Assembly (NCBI GenBank): GCA_019120115.1
Contig: DWVS01000362.1
Coordinates: 1 to 5,655, forward strand
From: Eisenbergiella intestinigallinarum
Lineage (GTDB): Bacteria > Bacillota > Clostridia > Lachnospirales > Lachnospiraceae
Direction: 5' to 3'
Length of the DNA stretch: 5,655 bases
Shown: in pieces, positions 1 through 5,320 of the stretch
Position numbering within the stretch: the stretch's first letter is position 1
How the letters are laid out: each line of letters begins with the position of its first letter
Notes under the pieces: generated by a model
Told to the model about the DNA's origin: nothing
Databases searched by the model: none
Seen by the model: the letters and a program-made list of their open reading frames with translations, nothing else
Made by a program: the position numbers and the translations under genes

Positions 1-666
1 CTGGAAAATGACGCGGCCCTGCCGGAGGAGGCGCGGAAGGAAGCCGGAATTATCCGGGAGCAGAGCCTGAAAATCAAAACCCTGATCGAAGATCTGAATC
101 TGACCAGCAAGCTGGAATACCATATGCAGCCCCTCCGGGTGAAGGATTTCATGCCTGCGGCCCTGCTGAGGCAGGCGGTGGTTTCCGTCTTAAACAGCGG
201 ACAGCAGGGAAACTGCGGGCTGGAAACGGAAATCGATGACGCGCTGGAGCCTGTGGTCATGCGCGGGGACGCCGCGCTCCTGTCCCGTGCGCTGCAGAAT
301 CTGATCGGAAACAGCATCCGCCACAATCCGGGCTGCCAGATTCTGGTATCCGGCAGGCTGGAACGAAAAGACGGGCAAAGCCTCTGCGTGCTCAGCGTCA
401 GGGATGATGGAAGCGGAATTCCCGAAGAGGTACGCCAGATTCTGGAGGGGCTGCGCCCATCGGAGCCGGACGGCCCGCATATCATGGGACTGCGTATCGT
501 CAGCCAGATTACGTCCGCTCACGGCGGACAGATGAGATTTTCCGCAGACGGGCGGGAGGTGCTTCTGTATCTTCCCGTGGCCCGCACCCTGGAAGAGAAA
601 AATAAGAAAAAGAAAGCATGGTGGGAAATTCTCTGGTATGGAGAGGGAAGGGCGGAAAGCGGCTAA
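1..666 (+). CDS. Sensor histidine kinase, C-terminal part (5' end outside window)
   Basis: The frame is open from the first base, so 221 codons of a larger protein are visible. Residues 1 to about 45 form a charged, amphipathic helix (SLKIKTLIEDLNLTSKLEY) typical of the second helix of a HisKA dimerisation domain. The phospho-accepting His would lie upstream and is not seen. An HATPase_c ATP-binding domain follows: N box ALQNLIGNSIRHNP at 97-110 with Asn100 and Asn104, G1 box DDGSGIP at 135-141, and a reduced G2 box MGLRIV at 162-167. The usual GTGLGL is degenerate here, and no clear F box is visible. By family, it should autophosphorylate at the membrane and pass phosphate to a response regulator, whose gene is probably upstream. 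The end is unusual: a Lys-rich, Trp-containing tail (KNKKKKAWWEILWYG) follows the last strand of the fold. The signal sensed cannot be inferred. Family assignment is secure; the pathway is unknown. Confidence 0.9.
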   Translation: MENDAALPEEARKEAGIIREQSLKIKTLIEDLNLTSKLEYHMQPLRVKDFMPAALLRQAVVSVLNSGQQGNCGLETEIDDALEPVVMRGDAALLSRALQNLIGNSIRHNPGCQILVSGRLERKDGQSLCVLSVRDDGSGIPEEVRQILEGLRPSEPDGPHIMGLRIVSQITSAHGGQMRFSADGREVLLYLPVARTLEEKNKKKKAWWEILWYGEGRAESG

Positions 667-708
667 GAAGCGGCGTAACTGGTCACACGGCGGTTTTCCT
701 TAGAAAAA

Positions 709-763
709 ACAGGACTGCCGTGCCGGCTGAGTTTTCTCAGCGGCAGGCAGTCCTGTCTGTTTT
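709..763. terminator. Bidirectional intrinsic terminator between convergent genes
   Basis: An 11-bp perfect stem (709-719 with 746-756) continues through single-G bulges (720, 726) into 5 bp (721-725 with 741-745) and another 5 bp (727-731 with 736-740), closing on a TTTT loop. That makes 21 pairs in all. Read on the minus strand, from the cold-shock gene, the stem is followed at once by six U (complement of 704-709), which is a strong terminator. Read on the plus strand, from the kinase, the U tract is weaker (760-763). The convergent gene layout supports use in both directions. Confidence 0.85.
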
Positions 764-808
764 CCTGTGGTTGTCTGTTCGGAACGTCTATAGCCGACGA
801 TTAAGAAC

Positions 809-1021
809 TTACTGGGGAATAACGTTGACAGCGCGAACCTTCTTGCTGTCTCTGGGATCAGCTTCCGTATCGAACGTTACGGCCTGACCTTCCTGCAGAG
901 TCTTGAATCCGTCAACCTGAATGGAAGAATAATGTACGAATACATCCTCTCCGTTGTCAGCGTTGGTGATGAAACCATAGCCCTTTTCAGCGTTGAACCA
1001 CTTAACTGTACCGTTGCTCAT
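809..1021 (-). CDS. cspA: Cold-shock domain protein (CspA family)
   Basis: This is a 70-residue single-domain cold-shock protein, the usual length for the family. It shows the start NGTVKWFNAEKGYGFI, RNP1 (KGYGFI, residues 13-18) and RNP2 (VFVHY, residues 27-31), the aromatic and basic surface that binds single-stranded RNA or DNA. By family it acts in the cytoplasm as an RNA chaperone that melts mRNA structure, often but not always cold-induced. The start is fixed by a near-perfect Shine-Dalgarno sequence (complement of 1029-1036, AAGGAGGT) 7 nt upstream. A consensus promoter at 1266-1238 implies a leader of about 210 nt, which suggests post-transcriptional control as for E. coli cspA. The gene is monocistronic and converges on the kinase gene. 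The paralogue name (cspA, cspB and so on) cannot be settled without the genome. Confidence 0.96.
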   Translation of the reverse strand: MSNGTVKWFNAEKGYGFITNADNGEDVFVHYSSIQVDGFKTLQEGQAVTFDTEADPRDSKKVRAVNVIPQ

Positions 1022-1231
1022 GAGTGGTACCTCCTTAAAAAATGAAAAAATAATATATGTCCTGATTGCGCCCCCTCAAAGGCGGATGCCATCAGTTTAC
1101 AGGGCGTCCGGCCGCTGGCCGGATACACCATGTATTCGCAGGGATACGTTAAAAAAACACATACCTTCGTAAATCTTCGACGTGCCAAGGATTTACAAAA
1201 ATATGTGAAATCATGGAATCGTTTGGAATAC
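1022..1231 (-). promoter_or_regulatory. Long structured 5' leader of the cold-shock gene
   Basis: Between the inferred transcription start near 1231 and the ATG lie about 210 nt with no convincing gene. Visible structures are an inverted repeat GTAAATC/GATTTAC (1169-1175 with 1190-1196), a run of seven U on the transcript (1151-1157) about 12 nt after that stem, and a GC-rich hairpin of 7 bp with a 3-nt loop (1107-1113 with 1117-1123). The ribosome binding site is the complement of 1029-1036. Long leaders in csp genes are known to act as RNA thermosensors; that this one does so is inferred from length and structure. The hairpin followed by the U run could also act as an attenuator. Confidence 0.5.
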
Positions 1232-1237
1232 AAGCTA

Positions 1238-1266
1238 ACTATAGCGCGCAAGCCGGGAAATGTCAA
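1238..1266 (-). promoter_or_regulatory. Sigma-A type promoter of the cold-shock gene
   Basis: On the minus strand there is a perfect -35 box TTGACA (1266-1261), a 17-nt spacer (1260-1244) and a -10 box TATAGT (1243-1238). Spacing and boxes are near ideal for the housekeeping sigma factor, and the site points at the cold-shock gene. The start of transcription would be near 1231. Confidence 0.8.
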
Positions 1267-1470
1267 GATGTTTTACGAAAAAGGACATGTAAAATGAAAG
1301 CAAAATGATCGGAATGCAGATACATTCAGGCTGCTGTTCAGGCACATGCAGGTAATTACAAAAAAATACTGCGAAAAACGCACGAATGGGTTACAATAGA
1401 AATCGGCCCGGAATCATCTGCATTTTACGGGCATATATGCACATTTAACCAGAAAGAAATGGAGAGCATC
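1267..1470. other. Intergenic region upstream of cca
   Basis: No gene is supported here. A possible cca promoter has a good -10 (TACAAT, 1392-1397) but only a poor -35 (CTGCGA, 1369-1374, 17-nt spacer). A direct repeat TTCAGGC occurs at 1325-1331 and 1337-1343, 12 nt apart (about one helical turn), and a perfect 10-bp palindrome GCATATATGC lies at 1431-1440. Either could bind a regulator, but neither is recognised. The region is AT-rich compared with cca. Confidence 0.4.
1461..1464 (+). promoter_or_regulatory. Ribosome binding site that sets the cca start
   Basis: GGAG lies 6 nt before the ATG at 1471. An upstream in-frame ATG at 1459 overlaps this site and has no Shine-Dalgarno sequence of its own, only an AGAAAGA stretch. 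The start at 1471 is therefore preferred, giving MLIHLPEDV as the N-terminus, a typical CCA-enzyme beginning. Confidence 0.7.
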
Positions 1471-2799
1471 ATGTTAATTCATCTTCCAGAGGACGTAAAA
1501 GCGATTCTTCATACCCTGCAGGAGGCAGGCTACGAGGCCTACGCGGTGGGCGGCTGCATCCGGGATTCCCTGCTCGGCCGCAGGCCGGACGACTGGGATA
1601 TCACCACCTCGGCAAAACCCCAGGAGACGAAGGCTCTGTTTGGAAAGACGATCGATACGGGAATCCAGCACGGTACGGTGACGGTCATGCGCCACGGACG
1701 GGGCTATGAGGTGACGACCTACCGTGTGGACGGGGAATATGAGGACGGCAGACATCCGAAGGAAGTGACCTTTACCGCCAGTCTGAAAGAAGACCTGAAA
1801 CGGCGCGATTTCACGGTGAACGCCATGGCCTATAATGAAGAAGACGGTCTGGTGGATCTGTTCGGGGGCAGGCAGGATCTGGAGCAGAAGATCATCCGCT
1901 GCGTAGGGGAGGCCAACGAACGGTTTGAGGAGGACGCCCTGCGCATCATGCGTGCGGTACGGTTTTCCGCCCAGCTTGGCTTTTCCATTGAGGAACGGAC
2001 GAAGGAAGCCATCCGGGGCCATGCGGAAAGGCTCCGGCAGGTGAGCGCGGAACGGATTCAGGTGGAGCTGACGAAGCTGGTGATAAGCCCCAACCCAGAT
2101 TTCCTGCGCATCGCCTGGGAGACGGGGATCACGGCTGTGGTGCTTCCGGAATTTGACCGCCTGATGGAGCAGCCGCAGAACAATCCCCACCACTGCTTCA
2201 GCGTGGGGGAGCATACCCTTCATGCCATGCAGGCTGTCCGGCCGGATAAATGCCTGCGGTTATGCCTGCTGCTTCACGATGTGGCAAAGCCGCTGTGCCT
2301 TACCACGGACGCGGAGGGGATCGACCATTTTCATGGCCACGCCCAGAAGGGGGAGCGGATGGCGGCGCAGATCCTGAAACGGCTGCGGTACGACAACCAC
2401 ACGACGGAGCTGGTGTCCCGGCTGGTGAAGTGGCACGACGTGGCCATAGCGCCGGAAAAAAAGGCGGTACGCCGGGCAGCCTCCCGGATGGGAAAGGAGC
2501 TTTTTCCCCTGATTCTGGAGGTGAAGGCGGCAGACCTGGCGGCGCAGAGCGATTATCAGCGCACCGAAAAGCGGGAGTGGCTGGAGCGGCTTCGCAGCCT
2601 GTATGAAGAGATCGAACGGGAAGGCAACTGCCTGACCATAAAGGATCTGGCGGTGAACGGCCGGGATCTGATACAGGCGGGAATCACCCCGGGGCCGCAG
2701 CTGGGGCTTGCGCTGCAGCAGCTCCTTGAGATTGTCCTGGAGGATCCTGAGAAAAATACCAGGGAATATTTGCTTTCTTCGCTTCCGAAAGAAACATAA
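1471..2799 (+). CDS. cca: CCA tRNA nucleotidyltransferase with HD domain
   Basis: The 442-residue enzyme adds or repairs the 3'-terminal CCA of tRNAs using CTP and ATP without a nucleic-acid template. Class II nucleotidyltransferase motifs are all present. The GG motif of the catalytic head lies at 27-28 (YAVGGCIRD), followed by the metal-binding DxD (Asp41-Trp-Asp43). Motif B is RRD at 111-113 (ribose recognition), followed by DLFGGRQDL. The protein template motif EDALR is at 154-158; this motif selects CTP and ATP and points to a full CCA-adding enzyme rather than a poly(A) polymerase. The C-terminal half carries an HD-type phosphohydrolase domain (HD at 269-270, then HFHGH at 286-290 and a later WHD), common in bacterial CCA enzymes and linked to 2',3'-cyclic phosphatase or phosphodiesterase activity. 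The longer reading from 1459 would add four residues (MESI) and overlap the Shine-Dalgarno site. The gene is GC-rich, intact, and 90 nt upstream of the CotS gene without an intervening clear terminator. Confidence 0.96.
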   Translation: MLIHLPEDVKAILHTLQEAGYEAYAVGGCIRDSLLGRRPDDWDITTSAKPQETKALFGKTIDTGIQHGTVTVMRHGRGYEVTTYRVDGEYEDGRHPKEVTFTASLKEDLKRRDFTVNAMAYNEEDGLVDLFGGRQDLEQKIIRCVGEANERFEEDALRIMRAVRFSAQLGFSIEERTKEAIRGHAERLRQVSAERIQVELTKLVISPNPDFLRIAWETGITAVVLPEFDRLMEQPQNNPHHCFSVGEHTLHAMQAVRPDKCLRLCLLLHDVAKPLCLTTDAEGIDHFHGHAQKGERMAAQILKRLRYDNHTTELVSRLVKWHDVAIAPEKKAVRRAASRMGKELFPLILEVKAADLAAQSDYQRTEKREWLERLRSLYEEIEREGNCLTIKDLAVNGRDLIQAGITPGPQLGLALQQLLEIVLEDPEKNTREYLLSSLPKET

Positions 2800-2809
2800 C
2801 CTGAGCTTT

Positions 2810-2883
2810 CCTCTCATAAGATAGGTAATACCTGATGGCAGTAATCTGCGGCCGTCACGGGATGCCCGGCATGAGAGGGAGGA
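2810..2883 (+). promoter_or_regulatory. Possible multi-branch RNA leader before cotS
   Basis: The cca-cotS gap holds a perfect 8-bp outer inverted repeat (2810-2817 with 2871-2878). Inside it are three small hairpins: AGGT/ACCT with an AAT loop (2823-2833), GCAG/CTGC with a TAAT loop (2838-2849), and GCCG/CGGC (2851-2854 with 2867-2870), or alternatively CGGG/CCCG (2858-2861 with 2865-2868). The 3' arm of the outer stem runs into the GGGAGGA ribosome binding site (2877-2883) of cotS, so folding could hide it. No known riboswitch class is recognised. Short stems arise by chance in GC-rich DNA, so confidence is low. Confidence 0.35.
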
Positions 2884-2889
2884 AGCGGC

Positions 2890-3870
2890 GTGAATGACAG
2901 AGCGGTAAGCGTTTTTGAAAATTATGATGTGGAGATCCTTCGCACTGCGAAGGGCAGAGGGGCTCTTCTGGGCGAGACGGCGCAGGGCTGGCTGATTCTG
3001 AAGGAATATACCGGCCCTGCGGTGAGGCTTGAGGTGCAGGAAAAGCTGCTTTCGGCCATCCGGGATTCCGGCTTTTCCGGTGTGGAGCAGCTTCAGAGAA
3101 ACCGGGAAGGCGAGCTCATTTCCTACGACCAGGACCGGACCGCCTACATCGTGAAAACCTGGTTTGAGGGCCGGGAATGCAATCTGCGGGATGTAAAGGA
3201 ATGCCAGAGCGCCGTGAAGATGCTGGGAAGGCTGCACCGCGCGATGGAGCTTCCGCAGCTTGCGGCGGAATGCGGAAGCCGCCCGTTCCGTCTGGAAAAG
3301 GAATATGCCAGACACAACCGGGAGTTGAAAAAGGTGCGCCGTTACCTGCGCCAGAAGGGCCAGAAATCGGAATTTGAGATATATCTTCTCCACCATTATG
3401 ACGGTTTTTATGAAAAGGCGCTGGAGACGGCGGAAAAGCTGCAGGAGGAGACCGCAGACGGCGACGGCGCTCAGGAGGCGGTCCACTGCTTCTGCCATGG
3501 CGACTTCCAGCACCATAACCTGCTGTGCTGCCGTGACGGCTTTGCCGTCATCAATTTTGAAAAATATCTTCTGGATAATCCGGTACGGGATCTGTACCTG
3601 TTTCTGCGTAAGCTCCTGGAAAAAAACAGCTGGTCTCCCAGCCTTGCCTTAAGCATCCTGACCGCCTACGAGACCCAGCGGACCCTGTCGGATCAGGACA
3701 GAAGACAGCTTTACTACCGCTTCGCCTATCCGGAAAAATTCTGGAAAATCGTGAATTTTTACTATAACAGCGGCAAGGCCTGGATTCCGGGCAGAAACCG
3801 GGAAAAACTGGAAAATCTTCTCCGCCAGGAGGAGGAAAAAAAGGCTTTTCTCGACAGTGTACTGAAATAG
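2890..3870 (+). CDS. cotS: CotS-family spore coat protein, kinase-like fold
   Basis: The 326-residue protein belongs to the CotS / aminoglycoside-phosphotransferase-like group found in spore formers. It starts with GTG at 2890, 6 nt after GGGAGGA (2877-2883). The N-lobe (about 1-90) includes WLILKEY and AYIVKTW strands. The C-lobe carries the Brenner-type catalytic loop CHGDFQHHN at 202-210, with Asp205 and Asn210 in the expected places. The metal-binding motif reads VINFEK (220-225), with Asn222 where phosphotransferases have Asp, and is followed by NPVRDLYLFLRKLLEKN, a typical CotS segment. As far as I recall, this Asn is frequent in clostridial CotS homologues, so the protein may be a structural or weakly active coat component rather than a true kinase. 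By family it would be made in the mother cell during sporulation and assembled on the spore surface. It is possibly co-transcribed with cca. The symbol marks family membership, not proven orthology with B. subtilis cotS. Confidence 0.8.
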   Translation: MNDRAVSVFENYDVEILRTAKGRGALLGETAQGWLILKEYTGPAVRLEVQEKLLSAIRDSGFSGVEQLQRNREGELISYDQDRTAYIVKTWFEGRECNLRDVKECQSAVKMLGRLHRAMELPQLAAECGSRPFRLEKEYARHNRELKKVRRYLRQKGQKSEFEIYLLHHYDGFYEKALETAEKLQEETADGDGAQEAVHCFCHGDFQHHNLLCCRDGFAVINFEKYLLDNPVRDLYLFLRKLLEKNSWSPSLALSILTAYETQRTLSDQDRRQLYYRFAYPEKFWKIVNFYYNSGKAWIPGRNREKLENLLRQEEEKKAFLDSVLK

Positions 3871-3885
3871 ATGAAAAAACGACAA

Positions 3886-3922
3886 AAAGTGGCGCGTTTT
3901 CAGTCATGAAACGCGCCGCTTT
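3886..3922. terminator. Intrinsic terminator after cotS
   Basis: A stem of about 14 bp (3886-3899 with 3909-3922, one G-T wobble at 3890/3918, GC-rich core GGCGCG) closes on a 9-nt loop 16 nt after the cotS stop codon. The plus-strand U tract is short and mixed with A (TTTAATTA), while the A-rich left flank would give a better U tract on the opposite strand. It separates cotS from the hup promoter. Confidence 0.75.
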
Positions 3923-3952
3923 AATTATGGAAACTTTTCCCATCTGCCTGAA

Positions 3953-3987
3953 ATTTCCCGTAAAATCGCCGTTTTTTCGAGGGAAAT
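3953..3987. repeat. Inverted repeat just upstream of the hup promoter
   Basis: ATTTCCC (3953-3959) and GGGAAAT (3981-3987) form a perfect 7-bp inverted repeat ending 2 nt before the hup -35 box, enclosing 21 nt with a run of six T. It could be an operator or part of an upstream element, but no regulator family is recognised. Confidence 0.3.
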
Positions 3988-3989
3988 AC

Positions 3990-4018
3990 TTGACAAAAAA
4001 GAAGGGAGCGTATATATA
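3990..4018 (+). promoter_or_regulatory. Strong sigma-A type promoter of hup
   Basis: A perfect TTGACA (3990-3995) is followed by a 17-nt spacer and TATATA (4013-4018). The -10 region lies in an alternating TA tract (4011-4020) that also contains a TATAAT at 4017-4022, with a spacer that is too long at 21 nt, so the exact start is uncertain by a few bases. It leaves a leader of about 65 nt before hup. Confidence 0.8.
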
Positions 4019-4032
4019 TAATATAGTGTCTT

Positions 4033-4072
4033 AAGAGTTTACTCTTTTTGCATACCGAACCATTTTAAAATG
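4033..4072 (+). promoter_or_regulatory. Small hairpin and palindrome in the hup leader
   Basis: AAGAG (4033-4037) can pair with CTCTT (4042-4046) around a 4-nt loop, and the right arm merges into five T (4045-4049). A perfect 12-bp palindrome CATTTTAAAATG lies at 4061-4072, just before the AGGAGG ribosome binding site (4078-4083). These may be weak attenuation or protein-binding elements, or chance features of AT-rich DNA. Confidence 0.25.
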
Positions 4073-4091
4073 ATTACAGGAGGAGTTCATA

Positions 4092-4367
4092 ATGAACAAA
4101 ACAGAATTAGTTGCAGCTATGGCTGAAGCAGCTGAAATTTCCAAGAAAGATGCGGAGAAGGCTCTCAAGGCTTTCACGGATGTTGTAGCGGACGAGCTGA
4201 AGAAGGGTGAGAAGGTACAGCTGGTTGGATTCGGAACCTTTGAGGTATCTGAGAGAGCTGCAAGAGAAGGAAGAAATCCTCAGAGCGGCGAAGTGATGCA
4301 CATCGCTGCTTCCAAGTCTCCCAAGTTCAAGGCCGGCAAGGCTTTAAAGGACATGCTGAACGCATAA
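4092..4367 (+). CDS. hup: HU family nucleoid DNA-binding protein
   Basis: The 91-residue protein is full length for HU. The N-terminal helical dimerisation part (MNKTELVAAMAEAAEISKKD) is followed by the family signature around GFGTFEVSERAAREGRNP (residues 46-63). Pro63 is the conserved proline at the tip of the beta arm that intercalates into DNA. The C-terminal helix is KAGKALKDML. HU dimers bind and bend DNA without strong sequence preference, compact the nucleoid and assist replication and repair. AGGAGG (4078-4083) lies 8 nt before the ATG. A strong promoter and a strong terminator (4400-4436) on either side suggest a mainly monocistronic, abundant transcript. Codon use is biased to favoured codons and GC is lower than in cca, as expected for a highly expressed gene. 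The position directly before rqcP matches the arrangement seen in many Clostridia. Confidence 0.97.
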   Translation: MNKTELVAAMAEAAEISKKDAEKALKAFTDVVADELKKGEKVQLVGFGTFEVSERAAREGRNPQSGEVMHIAASKSPKFKAGKALKDMLNA

Positions 4368-4399
4368 TCCGGAGTGAGGTTATATCAATGCAGAGAAAT

Positions 4400-4436
4400 G
4401 GCGGATGCTTCGCGACACGCGGCATCCGCTGTTTTT
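4400..4436 (+). terminator. Strong intrinsic terminator after hup
   Basis: GCGGATGC (4401-4408) pairs with GCATCCGC (4422-4429), with an inner CGCG/CGCG stem (4411-4414 with 4418-4421, ACA loop) set off by a TT bulge. A run of five T follows (4432-4436). The stem begins 33 nt after the hup stop codon and should end most hup transcripts before rqcP. Confidence 0.92.
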
Positions 4437-4445
4437 ATTCAATCG

Positions 4446-4537
4446 GCAGTTTTGCGCCGAAGCACAAAACTGCTGTGATCGCAGAGGAGAAATCACCTGC
4501 GTGATTTCTCCTCGCGGCCTCAGCGTATCGCTTCGGC
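4446..4537 (+). repeat. Nested palindromic element between hup and rqcP
   Basis: Three long inverted repeats are packed in 92 nt. A: GCAGTTTTG/CAAAACTGC (4446-4454 with 4465-4473). B: a perfect 13-bp stem (4484-4496 with 4501-4513, loop CTGC), extendable by 3 bp across a bulged A. C: GCCGAAGC/GCTTCGGC (4456-4463 with 4530-4537), enclosing B. The left arm of C lies in the loop of A, so A and C are either alternatives or a pseudoknot. A further AGCG/CGCT hairpin (4522-4532) competes with the right arm of C. The element ends 2 nt before the rqcP ribosome binding site. It looks like a dispersed intergenic palindromic repeat or a structured leader, and no named family is recognised. Confidence 0.7.
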
Positions 4538-4549
4538 ATGGAGGTAAAC

Positions 4550-4789
4550 ATGAGACTGGATAAATATTTAAAGGTATCCCGCCTGATCAAGAGGCGCACC
4601 GTGGCAAACGAAGCCTGCGATGCCGGTCGTGTGCTGATCAATGACAAGCCGGCAAAGGCATCCGCGAACGTGAAGGCGGGAGACATCATCACCATACAGT
4701 TTGGGAATAAGGACGTGAAGGTGGAGGTCCTTGACGTACAGGAGACCGTCCGCAAGGAGAATGCGGGGGAGCTGTTTAAGTATCTGTAG
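4550..4789 (+). CDS. rqcP: RqcP (YabO), S4-domain ribosome quality-control factor
   Basis: The 79-residue protein is essentially a single S4 RNA-binding domain and closely matches remembered B. subtilis YabO/RqcP from its first residues: MRLDKYLKVSRLIKRRT, then AGRVLIN and KASANVKAGD. Conserved Arg2 and Arg16, important for ribosome and RNA contact in the family, are present. RqcP works with RqcH on stalled 50S subunits that still carry peptidyl-tRNA, helping add C-terminal alanine tails that mark the peptide for degradation. The start at 4550 is preferred because GGAGG (4540-4544) lies 5 nt upstream. An in-frame ATG at 4538 would place that site inside the gene and add only MEVN. It follows hup, but a terminator and a palindromic element lie between them, so it needs read-through or its own promoter; none is obvious. 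In many Clostridia yabP and yabQ follow; here they do not. Confidence 0.95.
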   Translation: MRLDKYLKVSRLIKRRTVANEACDAGRVLINDKPAKASANVKAGDIITIQFGNKDVKVEVLDVQETVRKENAGELFKYL

Positions 4790-4843
4790 ATATAGTTATC
4801 TGCAGGCATGTATCGAGCGCAGCGGAAGGCAGGAATACAGAAA

Positions 4844-5320
4844 ATGGGAAAGATGACAGTATATCATGGCAGCTATACTATAGTGGAGAAACCCAGAATC
4901 ATAAAGGGCAGAAACACAAAAGACTTTGGTCCGGGTTTTTATTGTACGATAATCCGGGAACAGGCAGAGCGCTGGGCAAAGAGGTATGATACGCCAATTG
5001 TAAATACTTATACAGTTCGTTTGAATTCAGGTTTAAAAGTGCTGGAGTTTAAAGAAATGACTGAAGAGTGGCTGGATTTCATTATTGCCTGCAGGCACGG
5101 GGAGCCCCATGATTATGACATTGTGATAGGAGCCATGGCAAACGACCAGATTTATAACTATATAGCTGATTATATAGATGGTGTGATTACCAGGGAACAG
5201 TTCTGGGTGCTGGCGAGATTTAAATATCCGACTCATCAGATCAATTTCTGTTCTGATTCAGCATTGAATTGTCTGGAATTTGTATCAGGCAGGGAGGTAA
5301 AACGGAATGGAACAGTCTAA
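4844..5320 (+). CDS. DUF3990 family protein, putative ADP-ribosyltransferase-like toxin
   Basis: The 158-residue protein is recognised as DUF3990 from TVYHGS near the N-terminus (5-10), the KDFGPGFYCT motif (26-35) followed by REQAERWA, the block DYDIVIGAMANDQIY (90-104) and a C-terminal THQINF (130-135). From memory, Pfam places DUF3990 in the ADP-ribosyltransferase clan. The HG of YHGS and the GFYxT pattern match the H and Y positions of the H-Y-E class (diphtheria toxin and PARP type). Gln132 of HQINF may occupy the third position; this is inference. It has no signal peptide or membrane segment. ATG 4844 is preferred because AGGA (4831-4834) lies 9 nt upstream. An in-frame ATG at 4808 lacks a clear site and adds an unfamiliar stretch, and ATG 4853 is also possible. 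It is 54 nt after rqcP and overlaps the next gene by 14 nt. GC is clearly lower than in cca, suggesting acquired DNA. Substrate and activity are unknown. Confidence 0.82.
   Translation: MGKMTVYHGSYTIVEKPRIIKGRNTKDFGPGFYCTIIREQAERWAKRYDTPIVNTYTVRLNSGLKVLEFKEMTEEWLDFIIACRHGEPHDYDIVIGAMANDQIYNYIADYIDGVITREQFWVLARFKYPTHQINFCSDSALNCLEFVSGREVKRNGTV
5291..5298 (+). promoter_or_regulatory. Ribosome binding site of the partner gene, inside the DUF3990 gene
   Basis: AGGGAGGT lies 8 nt before the ATG at 5307 and is read within the last codons of the DUF3990 gene. This strong site fixes the start of the downstream gene and implies translational coupling of the pair. Confidence 0.85.

Noticed and set aside
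618..887. Plus-strand open frame of 89 codons across the kinase end and the terminator
   Set aside because: It runs through a strong terminator hairpin and into the antisense of the cold-shock gene, with no recognisable domain.
1018..1266. Minus-strand open frame of 82 codons upstream of the cold-shock gene
   Set aside because: It would begin within the promoter -35 box, lacks a ribosome binding site and covers the leader; its composition is not protein-like.
1474..2223. Minus-strand open frame of 249 codons inside cca
   Set aside because: It is fully antisense to the conserved catalytic part of cca and its translation shows no family features.
2810..2883. tRNA-like cloverleaf between cca and cotS
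   Set aside because: The outer stem and three hairpins suggest a cloverleaf, but stem lengths and loop sequences do not match a tRNA (no T-psi-C loop, no 7-nt anticodon loop, no acceptor tail).
2260..3516. Long open frame (418 codons) on the minus strand opposite cca and cotS
   Set aside because: It lies antisense to two genes with clear family motifs, its translation has no recognisable domain, and GC-rich coding DNA commonly leaves such open antisense frames.
4446..4537. CRISPR array or insertion-sequence end
   Set aside because: There is no regular repeat-spacer pattern and no transposase or flanking target duplication; the inverted repeats are single and nested.
4791..4796. TATAGT as a -10 box for the DUF3990 gene
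   Set aside because: The matching -35 position (GGAGCT, 4768-4773) is poor and lies in rqcP; the evidence is too weak to call a promoter, so co-transcription with rqcP is as likely.
4435..4809. Minus-strand open frame of 124 codons opposite the palindromic element and rqcP
   Set aside because: It is antisense to a well-recognised gene and to palindromes, with no ribosome binding site or family match.
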